Source: Pseudomonas spelaei
GTDB taxonomy: Bacteria > Pseudomonadota > Gammaproteobacteria > Pseudomonadales > Pseudomonadaceae
Assembly: GCF_009724245.1 (NCBI RefSeq)
Contig: NZ_WNNK01000021.1
Coordinates: forward strand, 62,001 to 126,000
Reading direction: 5' to 3'
DNA length: 64,000 bases
Positions 43,774 to 53,046 of this stretch are shown piece after piece. Position 1 is the stretch's first letter; every line of letters starts with the position of its first letter. The position numbers and the translations under genes are program-made. A model generated the notes under the pieces. It worked only from the letters and a program-made list of their open reading frames with translations. It had not been told where the DNA came from and ran no database searches.

Positions 43774-45051
43774 TTACGCTACAAACGAATACACCAACGC
43801 CGTAATCGCCACCAGGCCTACCGCCGTCACAAACACATTCGATGCCTGCCCACGGTACTTGGCCATGGCCGGCACCTTGCGAATGGCGTACATCGGCATC
43901 AAGAACAGGATCGACGCAATGATCGGCCCGCCCAGGGTCTCGATCATGCCCAGGATGCTTGGGTTGAGCGTGGCGACGATCCAGCACACCACCAGCATGA
44001 AGGCTGCGGTCATGCGGTCCAGAGCCTTGGGCCCGGGACGGCGGCCGCTCTTGACGATCAGGCCCTTCAGGCCTTCGCTGGCACCGATGTAGTGGCCCAG
44101 GAACGACTTGGCAATGGCCACGAACGCAATCAACGGCGCGGCAAACGCGATGGTCGGGTTGCTGAAGTGGTTGGCCAGGTAGGACAGGATCGACAGGTTC
44201 TGCGCCTTGGCTTCGGCCAATTGCGCTGGCGACAGGGTCAGCACGCAACTGAAGACGAAGAACAGCACCATCGCCACCATCAGCAGGTGGGCGCGGGACA
44301 GGATCTGCGAGCTGCGCTCTTCGGCGTGTTCACCATAACGACGCTTCTGGTCAACGGCAAAGGCCGAGATGATCGGCGAATGGTTGAACGAGAACACCAT
44401 CACCGGAATCGCCAGCCACAGCGTGTGCAGCAAGGCCGACGGCGCCGGCAGCGTGCTGGCGGTGCTGAGGATGCCGCCGTTCCAGTGAGGAACCAGGAAC
44501 ACCGCCAGGAACAGCAAGGCGACGATAAACGGATACACCATCAGGCTCATGGCCTTGACGATCACCTGCTCGCCACAACGCACTACGGCCAGCAGGCCGA
44601 GGATCAGTACAAACGACAGAATCGCCCGTGGCGGCGGCGTGATGTGCAGTTGGTGTTCAAGGAAACTGCCGACGGTGTTGGTCAGGGCGACGCTGTAGAT
44701 CAGCAGGATCGGGAAGATCGCAAAGAAGTACAGCAAGGTGATCAGCGCACCGGCCTTGATCCCGAAATGCTCTTCAACCACTTCGGTGATGTCCGAACCT
44801 TCACGGCCCGAGAGCACGAAGCGGGTCAGGCCACGGTGCGCATAGAACGTCATCGGAAAGGCCAGGACCGCCAGCACCAACAGCGGCCAGAAGCCGCCCA
44901 GGCCTGCGTTGATGGGCAAAAACAAGGTACCGGCGCCGATGGCCGTGCCGAACAGGCCAAGCATCCAGGTGGTGTCCTGGCGGCTCCAGCTTGTGAGGGT
45001 TGCAGGTGTCGTTGCGTAGCGTTCGTCGACGCTATTGGCCTGATCATTCAT
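43774..45051 (-). CDS. HAAAP-family serine/threonine permease (SdaC-like)
   Basis: 425 residues from ATG 45051, with about 11 membrane segments. WMLGLFGTAIGAGTLFLPI and GREGSDITEVVEEHFG are SdaC/TdcC hallmarks. It imports serine or threonine with H+ or Na+. The GTG/AUG upstream gives a non-conserved extension. It is divergent from a threonine-rich leader peptide 212 bases away, so the locus may share a link to threonine. Confidence 0.87.
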   Translation of the reverse strand: MNDQANSVDERYATTPATLTSWSRQDTTWMLGLFGTAIGAGTLFLPINAGLGGFWPLLVLAVLAFPMTFYAHRGLTRFVLSGREGSDITEVVEEHFGIKAGALITLLYFFAIFPILLIYSVALTNTVGSFLEHQLHITPPPRAILSFVLILGLLAVVRCGEQVIVKAMSLMVYPFIVALLFLAVFLVPHWNGGILSTASTLPAPSALLHTLWLAIPVMVFSFNHSPIISAFAVDQKRRYGEHAEERSSQILSRAHLLMVAMVLFFVFSCVLTLSPAQLAEAKAQNLSILSYLANHFSNPTIAFAAPLIAFVAIAKSFLGHYIGASEGLKGLIVKSGRRPGPKALDRMTAAFMLVVCWIVATLNPSILGMIETLGGPIIASILFLMPMYAIRKVPAMAKYRGQASNVFVTAVGLVAITALVYSFVA

Positions 45052-45227
45052 CCGGTCGGATCTCCGCATTCCGGTTCATTGCCACACAGTGGGGGACGGC
45101 TCGGAAAAGTCCGATAGACAGCGCCCTCACCGTAACAGGGGCGCGATTGTCCGGGATTCGCTTGAATAAGCAAAGACTTAGCTGAGGAATGGTTGTGCGG
45201 TGCAGGTATCCGAAGGTGGCTGGCACG

Positions 45228-45257
45228 TTGACAGCACCGAGCCAGGCCAAGCATGAT
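45228..45257 (+). promoter_or_regulatory. Candidate promoter of the threonine-rich leader
   Basis: A perfect -35 (TTGACA, 45228-45233), an 18-base spacer and a -10 like CATGAT (45252-45257). Transcription would start near 45264, at or beside the leader's ATG, so the leader mRNA may be leaderless. Confidence 0.5.
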
Positions 45258-45263
45258 CGGCCC

Positions 45264-45353
45264 ATGAACATTCTTCAGCTGGCCCTCACCCGTACCACCA
45301 CCACGACCGCTTCTGGCGGGTCGTGCGGTGGTTGTGAGTGGCGCTTGAGCTAA
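45264..45353 (+). CDS. Threonine-rich leader peptide (candidate attenuator)
   Basis: A 29-codon frame, ATG to TAA, with T-R-T-T-T-T-T at residues 9-15: five consecutive Thr codons (45294-45308, ACC ACC ACC ACG ACC). This resembles amino-acid attenuator leaders such as ThrL. The Thr codons form the 5' arm of a strong hairpin (45294-45332) and a Rho-independent terminator follows at 45375. There is no Shine-Dalgarno sequence. The peptide end (SGGSCGGCEWRLS) is unusual. The downstream gene is an isochorismatase-family hydrolase, not a Thr biosynthetic gene. It is too short to confirm by coding statistics. Confidence 0.55.
   Translation: MNILQLALTRTTTTTASGGSCGGCEWRLS
45294..45332 (+). promoter_or_regulatory. 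Hairpin spanning the Thr codons
   Basis: ACCACC (45294-45299) pairs with GGTGGT (45327-45332) and CACGACC (45302-45308) with GGTCGTG (45319-45325), with a 2/1 internal loop. It coincides with the five Thr codons. A second hairpin can form between GTTGTGAGTG (45331-45340) and CACCCGCAAC (45361-45370). Confidence 0.55.
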
Positions 45354-45374
45354 ACCAAGTCACCCGCAACACCC

Positions 45375-45407
45375 AAGGCCCCGCCAGCAATGGACGGGGC
45401 CTTTTCT
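45375..45407 (+). terminator. Attenuator-type terminator
   Basis: AAGGCCCCG (45375-45383) pairs with CGGGGCCTT (45395-45403), followed by TTCTT. It lies between the leader stop and the hydrolase start, so it would cut off the hydrolase message unless bypassed. Confidence 0.75.
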
Positions 45408-45443
45408 TGCTCTGTCCACCTGGCAACACGATGGAGCAACCTC

Positions 45444-45980
45444 ATGCATGACGCCAAACGCACCGCCCTGCTGATTATTGATATGCAAGTCGGCCTGTAC
45501 GATGGGCCGGAAAAACCGTTCGACCGTGAGCGGGTACTCGACACCATCAACCAGTTGATTCATCGCGCCCGGCGAGCAGGTATCCCAGTCTACGCTGCCC
45601 GTCATACAGGCCCGACCGGTTCTCCCATCGAAGCCGGTAGTCCGCTCTGGCAGCTATGGCCAGCACTGGACGTTGATGAAGCTCAGGACACGGTCTTCAA
45701 CAAAACCCACCCCAGTTGCTTTCTGGGCACTCATTTGGCCCAGCAACTGGCGGCAGCGCAGATCAATGATCTGGTGCTTGTCGGAATGAAGACCCAGTAC
45801 TGCATCGACACGACTTGCCGGGTAGCGGTAGAACTGGGCTTTTCGGTAGTGCTGCCGGAAGACGGCCACACGTGCATGGACACCCCGGTGTTATCGGCCG
45901 AGACGATTATCGAGCATCACAATGCAACCCTGTCCGGGGCATTTGTGAAATGCGTCAAGGCGGCAGAGGTCTGGGCCTGA
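45444..45980 (+). CDS. Isochorismatase-family cysteine hydrolase
   Basis: 178 residues from ATG 45444 with GGAG upstream. Catalytic triad of the family: Asp in LLIIDMQVG, Lys in FNKTHPSCF and Cys in VGMKTQYCIDTT. Members include nicotinamidase, carbamoylases and N-substituted amidases; the isochorismate-specific residues cannot be judged. It is preceded by a Thr-rich leader and terminator, so its expression may be attenuated. The substrate is open. Confidence 0.87.
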   Translation: MHDAKRTALLIIDMQVGLYDGPEKPFDRERVLDTINQLIHRARRAGIPVYAARHTGPTGSPIEAGSPLWQLWPALDVDEAQDTVFNKTHPSCFLGTHLAQQLAAAQINDLVLVGMKTQYCIDTTCRVAVELGFSVVLPEDGHTCMDTPVLSAETIIEHHNATLSGAFVKCVKAAEVWA

Positions 45981-46112
45981 CATCCAGATCATGGATGCAC
46001 GCAGGGAGATATTTACCCTGCGCGCATCAGATTTTTCTTCATCAGACGCGGGATTCAGGCCAAGGAAATGTCGCATACTGACGCCATCAAAGCCTTCAGG
46101 AAGAGCCTTCGC

Positions 46113-47063
46113 ATGCCCATCACTGTTCTGGTCCTGGTTGAAACCATCAACGACTACCTGCCGCTCATCGAAGGCAATGGCTTTCACGTGATCCTGGCCC
46201 CCACGCCAGCCGAACGCGCCCTGGCGATCAAGGCCCACGGCGGGCAAATCCAGGCGGTGCTGACCCGTGGGCCGCTGGGTCTGTACGCCGAGGAAATCGC
46301 CGCCCTGCCGTTGCTGGAAATCATCTGTGTGATTGGCGCCGGCTACGAGCACGTAGACCTGCAGGCCGCCAGTAACCGAGGGATTGTGGTGACCAATGGC
46401 GCCGGGGTGAATGCACCGTCGGTAGCCGATCACGCCATGGCGTTGCTGTTGTCGCTGGTGCGGGATATTCCCCGGGCAGACGCAGCGGTGCGACGCAGCG
46501 AATGGCCCAAGGTCATGCGCCCTTCCCTGTCGGGAAAACAGCTGGGCATTCTCGGGCTGGGCGCGGTGGGCATGGAGATTGCCAAACGCGCAGCACTGGG
46601 TTTCGGCATGGAAGTCAGCTACCACAGCCGCCAACCCCGGGATGATGTGGACTACACCTACTGCTCGACCCCGCTGGAGCTGGCACGAGCCTCGGACTTT
46701 CTGATCCTGGCCACCCCCGGCGGCGCCACGACACGGCACTTGATCGACCGCCAGGCCCTGGACGCTCTGGGGCCCCACGGTTTTCTGGTGAACATCGCCC
46801 GGGGCAGTGTGATTGTCACCGCCGACTTGATCAGCGCCCTGGAGCAACGACGCATCGGCGGCGCGGCGCTGGATGTGTTCGATGATGAGCCCCAGGTGCC
46901 AGATGCCCTCAAGCACCTGAGCAATACCGTGCTGACGCCCCATGTCGCCGGTTTGTCGCCCGAGGCAGCTCATGACACGGTGCAACGGGTGGCGGATAAC
47001 CTGATGGAATACTTCGCAGGCCGCCCCGTATTGACCCCGGTGGCACTGCCACCCGCGAACTGA
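46113..47063 (+). CDS. D-2-hydroxyacid dehydrogenase
   Basis: 316 residues from ATG 46113 with AGGAAGA upstream. The NAD(P) motif is GLGAVGMEIA and catalytic residues are Arg (NIARGSV), Glu (DDEPQV) and His (LTPHVAG). It likely reduces glyoxylate or hydroxypyruvate. It is 132 bases after the hydrolase and has its own ribosome site. Confidence 0.9.
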   Translation: MPITVLVLVETINDYLPLIEGNGFHVILAPTPAERALAIKAHGGQIQAVLTRGPLGLYAEEIAALPLLEIICVIGAGYEHVDLQAASNRGIVVTNGAGVNAPSVADHAMALLLSLVRDIPRADAAVRRSEWPKVMRPSLSGKQLGILGLGAVGMEIAKRAALGFGMEVSYHSRQPRDDVDYTYCSTPLELARASDFLILATPGGATTRHLIDRQALDALGPHGFLVNIARGSVIVTADLISALEQRRIGGAALDVFDDEPQVPDALKHLSNTVLTPHVAGLSPEAAHDTVQRVADNLMEYFAGRPVLTPVALPPAN

Positions 47064-47183
47064 AACTGTCGAAAACCTTTATCGAAACAAATAATGGCTC
47101 ATGGCCAGCAACTTTCCAGATCTTGACTACACTGCTTCCGGGGAACCTCAGGACGCCGGTGCAGGACTGGCGAAGGACGCAGT

Positions 47184-49064
47184 ATGTTTCGCCATGGATC
47201 AGGCCCGGCCCGCCAACGCGGTGTGATCGGGCTGATGGGCGCGCTGACCCTCGGACTCGCGCTGTTGTTGCTGTTGGTCGTGGTCGATAGCGGTCGGTTG
47301 TACCTGGAAAAACGCAAGTTGCAGCGGGTCGTCGATACGGCGGCCCTGGAAGCCGTGAGCCGTGGCGGTACCTGCGCCGCCCCGGCCAATAACGCGGTGG
47401 TGTTTGCCCGGGAAAGCGCTGCGCGCAATAACTTTACCCTCGACGATAACCGCACCTTGACCATTGCCTGCGGCACGCTGGTCACGGGCGCCAGCTTCCT
47501 GCGCACCTTCAATGCCGATCCGCTCAAGGCCGACGCCATTCAGGTCATCGCCAAGCATCGCGTCACCACCAGTATTGCCGGTGGCATCCGCGCCTTGTTC
47601 ACTACCGGCCGTGCTGATCTCACGACGCAACTGACGGCGGTTGCGGTGGCTGCTGTGCCCTTGCCGCCAATGGCGACACTGACGGTACGCAGTACCTTGC
47701 TGACTGTGGACAGCAGCAAGTCCGAAATCTTGAATGGACTGATCGGCGGACTGCTGGGCGGCAAGTTGAAGATCGACGCCCTGGGCTGGCAAGGCCTGAT
47801 CAACACCGACATCAACCTGCTCAGCTACCTCGACGCCCTGGCCATTGAACTGCACGTCAGTGCCGGCAACTACGACAAGTTGCTCAATACCGACGCCACC
47901 GTGGGCCAACTGATCCAGGCTGCCATTGATGTGCTTCAACGAGGTGGCGACGGGATCAAGGTGATCATCAACAGCCTGGAGGCCATCAAGCTGATCGCGG
48001 CCGGCACCGAGATCCTGCACCTCAAGGACTTGCTGAACATCCAGGCCGGCCTCGACAAGGCAGCCCTCGATGTGAACCTGCAACTGTTCAACCTGATCCA
48101 GGGCTTTGTACAACTGTCGAACAAGGAAAGTGCCGTGGCCGCAGAATTGCCAGTGAATGTGCTGGGGTTGCTCGGCGTAAAGGTTCAGACCAAGGTCATA
48201 TCGCCGCCTCAAGTCTCGGCGATCGGCAACCCGGAACTGGCCAGGAAGGACCCGCGCGGACCGAATCAAATCTATGTACGCACAGCGCAGGTCAGGACGC
48301 TGGTCACCGTGGACCTGCCCATCGTTGGGGTAGTGAACGATCTTCTCGACGGTACCATTGGCCTATTGAATGCGTTGCTGGGTAACTCGGACTCCAGGAT
48401 CAGCCTGAAAATCGGCCAACACCTCAATGTTGCCCTGGAGGCCGCCAGCGGCAGCAGCTATGTCACAGACTACAGCTGTACAGACCCACAGAAAAAATCA
48501 CTGTCCGTGGTCGGTACCACATCAGCCGTTCGCCTGATGATTGGCCAGATTGACCCCGCCAATCTGTTCTCCTCCAGCAAAGACCTGAGCGTCGACGAGT
48601 TCCCGGTGGTGGATGTCGGCATGATCACCTGTGCAGGCAGCAAGCCCTGTACCCGCCAAGCCTTTACCGGAGGCGGCCTGGGCCTGAAAATCGACAGTCC
48701 CATCGCTCAAACCAGCAAGCCCCATGTGTTCGACATGCCGCCGGAGGTCAAGCAACCGCCAAGTTTCTACAGCTTCACCGCCAACAACGTGGTCGGCAGC
48801 CTCAGCAGCACCCTCGCCGGTATCAAGTTCATCAGTCATGTACCGATCGTCGACAGCCTTCTGAGCCTGCTGCTGGGGGTTGTCACAGGCCTGCTGAGCG
48901 GTGTGCTGAACCTGTTGAGTGGCCTTATCTCCGGCGTCCTCGGCCCCCTGCTCGACCCTATCGTCAACAACCTCCTCGCCGGCCTGGGCATCGACCTGGC
49001 AAAAGTCGAAATCGGTGCCAACCTGTCCTGCAACCCCGGTGGTCGTGCGGTCCTGGTGATCTGA
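47184..49064 (+). CDS. TadG-like pilus/membrane protein (orphan)
   Basis: 626 residues. The N-terminus is a prepilin-like membrane helix (GVIGLMGALTLGLALLLLLVVVDSG) and then LYLEKRKLQRVVDTAALEA, typical of TadE/TadG/DUF2134 pseudopilin-like proteins. The long central part is Leu/Gly-rich; the C-terminal third has many repeats of a Leu-rich LLSGLISGVLGPLLDP pattern. No other tad or flp genes are present within the window, so its assembly partners lie elsewhere or it acts alone. Confidence 0.75.
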   Translation: MFRHGSGPARQRGVIGLMGALTLGLALLLLLVVVDSGRLYLEKRKLQRVVDTAALEAVSRGGTCAAPANNAVVFARESAARNNFTLDDNRTLTIACGTLVTGASFLRTFNADPLKADAIQVIAKHRVTTSIAGGIRALFTTGRADLTTQLTAVAVAAVPLPPMATLTVRSTLLTVDSSKSEILNGLIGGLLGGKLKIDALGWQGLINTDINLLSYLDALAIELHVSAGNYDKLLNTDATVGQLIQAAIDVLQRGGDGIKVIINSLEAIKLIAAGTEILHLKDLLNIQAGLDKAALDVNLQLFNLIQGFVQLSNKESAVAAELPVNVLGLLGVKVQTKVISPPQVSAIGNPELARKDPRGPNQIYVRTAQVRTLVTVDLPIVGVVNDLLDGTIGLLNALLGNSDSRISLKIGQHLNVALEAASGSSYVTDYSCTDPQKKSLSVVGTTSAVRLMIGQIDPANLFSSSKDLSVDEFPVVDVGMITCAGSKPCTRQAFTGGGLGLKIDSPIAQTSKPHVFDMPPEVKQPPSFYSFTANNVVGSLSSTLAGIKFISHVPIVDSLLSLLLGVVTGLLSGVLNLLSGLISGVLGPLLDPIVNNLLAGLGIDLAKVEIGANLSCNPGGRAVLVI

Positions 49065-49117
49065 GTCTTCAGGCACATCAGGAACACTGATCATCGGCCA
49101 ACACGCTAGCCTATTAA

Positions 49118-49143
49118 GCCGCCCCGACCTTGTGGCCGGGCGG
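49118..49143 (+). terminator. Possible weak terminator after the TadG-like gene
   Basis: GCCGCCC pairs with GGGCGGC around a short loop, but there is no T tract. Weak. Confidence 0.3.
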
Positions 49144-49202
49144 CTGCGCGCATTAGATTAGCCAATAGTCCAAGGCCTTTAGAATAAGCAGAAGGGATAA
49201 GC

Positions 49203-50270
49203 ATGGCGCTTAACGACCAATCGACCCGGATTCGCCCAGGCGAAGAACTTGATGTCAGCCTCATCGATCCCTACCTCAAGGCCCATATCCCGGGCCTCGA
49301 TGGCACCCCTAAAATCAGCCAGTTCCCGGGTGGCGCGTCCAACCTGACCTACCTGCTGGAATACCCGGGCCAGGAGTTCGTCCTGCGTCGCCCGCCCTTT
49401 GGCCACAAGGCCAAGTCCGCCCATGACATGGGCCGCGAATACCGGATTCTCAATCAGCTCAAGGACGGTTTCCCGTACTGCCCCAAGGCCTATGTGCACT
49501 GCACCGACGAATCGGTGATCGGCGCCGAGTTCTATGTGATGGAGCGGGTCAACGGCATCATCCTGCGCTCGGACCTGCCGCCGGAACTCGGCCTGGACGC
49601 GGCCAAGACCGAAGCCTTGTGCAAAAGCTTTATCGACAAGTTTGTCGAGCTGCACCAGGTGGACTACACCGCCTGCGGCCTGGCCGACCTGGGCAAGCCT
49701 GAAGGTTACGTCGAACGGCAGATTCGCGGCTGGAGCGACCGCTACGAAAAAGCCCTGACCCCCGATGCGCCCAGTTGGGAAACCGTACGCGCCTGGCTCA
49801 ACGACAAGATGCCCGCCGACCACCCCACGTCCAGCATCGTGCACAACGACTACCGCTTCGATAACGTGATCCTCGACCCGCACAACCCGATGCAGATCAT
49901 CGGCGTGCTGGATTGGGAACTGACCACCCTGGGCGACCCGTTGATGGACCTGGGCAACACCCTCGCCTACTGGATCGAAGCCGGCGACCCCGCCCCCGTG
50001 CAATTGACCCGCCGCCAGCCGAGCAATGCGCCAGGGATGCTCACCCGCCGCCAGTTCGTCGATTACTACGCCGAACGCTCAGGCGTCCAGATCGACAATT
50101 TCGACTTCTACTACACCTACGGCCTGTTCCGCCTGGCCGGCATCGTGCAGCAGATCTACTACCGCTTCTTCCATGGCCAGACCCAGGACAAACGCTTTGC
50201 GCAGTTCATCCAGATGAACAAGCTGCTGGAGCAAATGAGCCTGAGCGTCATCGGCAAATCCGCGCTCTGA
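49203..50270 (+). CDS. Kinase-like phosphotransferase (ACAD10/11-type APH)
   Basis: 355 residues of the aminoglycoside phosphotransferase/choline kinase fold: QFPGGASNLTYLLEYPGQEFVLRRPP is the P-loop-like start, HNDYRFDNVILDP is the catalytic H-x-D-x4-N and LDWELTTLGDPLMDLG the metal-binding Asp. Homologues fused to acyl-CoA dehydrogenases phosphorylate 4-hydroxyacyl substrates. AGAAGGGA precedes the ATG. It is followed 17 bases later by the SDR gene, and that pairing is common. Confidence 0.86.
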   Translation: MALNDQSTRIRPGEELDVSLIDPYLKAHIPGLDGTPKISQFPGGASNLTYLLEYPGQEFVLRRPPFGHKAKSAHDMGREYRILNQLKDGFPYCPKAYVHCTDESVIGAEFYVMERVNGIILRSDLPPELGLDAAKTEALCKSFIDKFVELHQVDYTACGLADLGKPEGYVERQIRGWSDRYEKALTPDAPSWETVRAWLNDKMPADHPTSSIVHNDYRFDNVILDPHNPMQIIGVLDWELTTLGDPLMDLGNTLAYWIEAGDPAPVQLTRRQPSNAPGMLTRRQFVDYYAERSGVQIDNFDFYYTYGLFRLAGIVQQIYYRFFHGQTQDKRFAQFIQMNKLLEQMSLSVIGKSAL

Positions 50271-50286
50271 CCCACAAGGAACCACC

Positions 50287-51054
50287 ATGTCCAAGACCCA
50301 GTTGTTCGACCTCGACGGCAAGATTGCTTTCGTTTCCGGCGCCAGCCGCGGTATCGGCGAGGCCATTGCCAAGCTGTTGGCCCAGCAAGGCGCGCATGTG
50401 ATCGTCTCCAGCCGCAAGATCGACGGCTGCCAACACGTCGCCGACGCAATCATCGCCGACGGTGGCAAGGCCACGGCGATTGCCTGCCATATCGGCGAGA
50501 TGGAGCAGATCACCCAGGTGTTTGCCGGCATCCGCGAACAGTTCGGGCGCCTGGATATCCTGGTCAACAACGCCGCCACCAACCCGCAGTTCTGCAACGT
50601 GCTGGACACCGACCTCGGCGCGTTCCAGAAAACCGTCGACGTGAACATCCGTGGCTACTTCTTCATGTCGGTGGAAGCCGGCAAGCTGATGCGTGAAAAC
50701 GGCGGTGGCAGCATCATCAACGTGGCGTCGATCAACGGCATTTCGCCGGGGCACTTCCAGGGCATCTACTCGGTGACCAAGGCCGCAGTGATCAACATGA
50801 CGAAAGTGTTCGCCAAGGAATGCGCGCAGTTCGGCATTCGTTGCAACGCGCTGCTGCCCGGCCTGACCGACACCAAGTTCGCCTCGGCCCTGGTGAAGAA
50901 CGATTCGATCCTGAAAATGGCCCTGCAACAGATCCCACTCAAGCGCGTGGCTGCGCCGAGTGAAATGGCGGGTGCCGTGCTGTACCTGGCCAGTGATGCG
51001 TCGAGCTACACCACAGGTGTATCGCTGAATGTGGACGGCGGTTTCCTGTCCTGA
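50287..51054 (+). CDS. SDR-family oxidoreductase
   Basis: 255 residues. The Rossmann motif is SGASRGIGEAIAK, NNAAT is present, and the catalytic Ser/Tyr/Lys are in INVASINGIS and YSVTKAAVIN. A typical 3-hydroxyacyl or secondary-alcohol dehydrogenase. Likely one operon with the phosphotransferase upstream. The substrate is unknown. Confidence 0.9.
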   Translation: MSKTQLFDLDGKIAFVSGASRGIGEAIAKLLAQQGAHVIVSSRKIDGCQHVADAIIADGGKATAIACHIGEMEQITQVFAGIREQFGRLDILVNNAATNPQFCNVLDTDLGAFQKTVDVNIRGYFFMSVEAGKLMRENGGGSIINVASINGISPGHFQGIYSVTKAAVINMTKVFAKECAQFGIRCNALLPGLTDTKFASALVKNDSILKMALQQIPLKRVAAPSEMAGAVLYLASDASSYTTGVSLNVDGGFLS

Positions 51055-51126
51055 CTTGTCTTGGAGCGCTCCTGTAACGGCGGCTTGCGGTAATCTTGCA
51101 GGGGATTGATCTCCTCAGGATGAAAC

Positions 51127-52560
51127 ATGGAACTGCACGTTGTTATCAAGGGCCGCAAGGACCTGGCTGAACAGCTTTACCAGCAATTGCGCACGGCCAT
51201 CGAGTCAGGCCGCCTGGCGGCCGGTGCGCAACTGCCCCCCAGCCGCCTGCTGGCCGAGCAATTGGGTGTTTCGCGCAAGACCGTTTCCGATACCTACGCC
51301 TCACTGACCTACGAAGGCTTGCTGATCGGCAAGATCGGCCGGGGCACGTTCGTCAATGCCTGGGCGACACGCGCCGAACACGTGCAGCGTGCCGCCGACC
51401 TCGCCTGCGCCGACACGCTGGCCAAATGGCAAGCGCTGCCTTCACTTCTGGGTCATCCCAACCAGGACGCTCGTCCACGCCAGGATTTTATTGGCGGCGC
51501 CACCACCCGTAGCCAGTTCCCCCAGGACGAATGGCGCCGCTGCACCCAGGACGCCTTGCGCCGAATCGCCCAGAGCAGCGGTTTCTACAGCCAGCCCGAA
51601 GGTTTGCCGGCGTTACGCAGTGCTATCGCCGGGCACGTTGCCTTTTCCCGTGGGGTGAAATGCCGGGATGAGGACATTGTGGTCACCAACGGAGCCCAGC
51701 AGGCCTTGGACCTGATCGCGCGCGTAGTACTGGAACCGGGCAGCATCGTCGCCATGGAAGATCCCGGCTACACGCCGGCACGACTGATGTTCGAGGCCAT
51801 GGGCGCGACGGTGATGGGCGTACCGGTGGACGAGCAAGGCCTGCTGGTCGACTTGATTCCCGACGGTACGCGACTGATCTACGTGACACCGTCTCATCAG
51901 TTCCCCCTGGGTATGCCCATGAGCCTGTCACGCCGTGAAGCCTTGCTGACACGGGCCGTCACGCTGGGCGCAATCGTCATCGAGGACGACTACGACAGTG
52001 AGTTCCGCTACGAAGGCCGCCCCACCGATTCCCTGCAAAGCATGGACACTCGCGGTGTGGTCGCCTACGTCGGGACCTTCTCGAAAACCTTGCTACCCGA
52101 ATTACGACTGGGCTACACGGTACTGCCACCGGCCATATTCGCAGCCGTCGTCAAGGCCAAGCAACTGAGCGACCAGCACAGCTCGACCCTGCCTCAGTGG
52201 GCGCTGGCCAAGTTCATCAGCGAAGGCTACTTGCTCAAGCACATACGACGCTGTCACACGGTGTACGCCGGTCGCCGGGAACGCATTCTCGCCCGCCTGG
52301 CCGGCGACCTTTCGCCCTGGTTCGAGGTCGTGCCCACCGTCGCTGGCTTCCATATGACCGCATTGTGCAAGGTGGCGGTGAACATTCCGTTGCTCGTGGA
52401 GCTGGCGCGCAAGGTGGACGTAGGGCTCTACCCGCTGAGTGCATTCTTCCATGAAGCACCGGTACGCGAGGGGTTGATGATTGGCTTCGGGGCCATTGAG
52501 ACCCTGGATATCGACCCGGCCCTGGACAAGGTGCGGGATATCCTGCTGCACATTGGCTGA
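51127..52560 (+). CDS. PdxR/MocR-type GntR-aminotransferase regulator
   Basis: 477 residues. An N-terminal GntR domain (AEQLYQQLRTAIESGRLAAG, PPSRLLAEQLGVSRKTV) is fused to an aminotransferase domain with the PLP lysine in GTFSKTLLPELRLGY. PdxR-like members control vitamin B6 or amino-acid genes. No obvious target is adjacent; a small cupin gene follows on the same strand. Confidence 0.88.
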   Translation: MELHVVIKGRKDLAEQLYQQLRTAIESGRLAAGAQLPPSRLLAEQLGVSRKTVSDTYASLTYEGLLIGKIGRGTFVNAWATRAEHVQRAADLACADTLAKWQALPSLLGHPNQDARPRQDFIGGATTRSQFPQDEWRRCTQDALRRIAQSSGFYSQPEGLPALRSAIAGHVAFSRGVKCRDEDIVVTNGAQQALDLIARVVLEPGSIVAMEDPGYTPARLMFEAMGATVMGVPVDEQGLLVDLIPDGTRLIYVTPSHQFPLGMPMSLSRREALLTRAVTLGAIVIEDDYDSEFRYEGRPTDSLQSMDTRGVVAYVGTFSKTLLPELRLGYTVLPPAIFAAVVKAKQLSDQHSSTLPQWALAKFISEGYLLKHIRRCHTVYAGRRERILARLAGDLSPWFEVVPTVAGFHMTALCKVAVNIPLLVELARKVDVGLYPLSAFFHEAPVREGLMIGFGAIETLDIDPALDKVRDILLHIG

Positions 52561-52644
52561 GGACTTTTGCGCAAAATTGGCTATTGGCCAGGCGTGTTGC
52601 GGGGCTTAGGGTGAACGGGTCTGGAACTACTCGGAAGCCTCGTC

Positions 52645-53046
52645 ATGAAAGTACTGCTCGGCACCGCCCTTCTGCTGGCCTCGTTCAGCGCCTTTGCCCA
52701 CGACCCGGTCTACAACCAGGAAAAAATCAACGTGCTGCAGGAGCATGCGCTGACCAACGTGCCCGGCAAAAAAACCATCATGCTCACCGTGGACTACGCG
52801 CCCGGCCAGGCCACCGTGCCCCACAGCCACACCGGCACGGCCGTGGCTTATGTGCTGGAAGGCGAGATCACCTCGCGGGTCAACGATGAAAAGGCAATTA
52901 CCTACAAGGTGGGTCAGTCTTTCTATGAACCCGCAGGCTCCCGGCACTTTGAATCGAGCAATGCCAGCCAGACCAAACCGGCCAAACTGCTGGTGGTCAT
53001 GGTGATGGATGACAAGGCCGAAGTGCTGACGCCGCTGGCCCATTAA
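52645..53046 (+). CDS. Secreted cupin-domain protein
   Basis: 133 residues with signal MKVLLGTALLLASFSAFA and a single cupin: VPHSHTGTAVAYVLEGEI carries the His-x-His...Glu metal site, and GSRHFE the second His. Such small periplasmic cupins have no common proven activity. The stop overlaps the convergent tag by four bases. Confidence 0.86.
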   Translation: MKVLLGTALLLASFSAFAHDPVYNQEKINVLQEHALTNVPGKKTIMLTVDYAPGQATVPHSHTGTAVAYVLEGEITSRVNDEKAITYKVGQSFYEPAGSRHFESSNASQTKPAKLLVVMVMDDKAEVLTPLAH

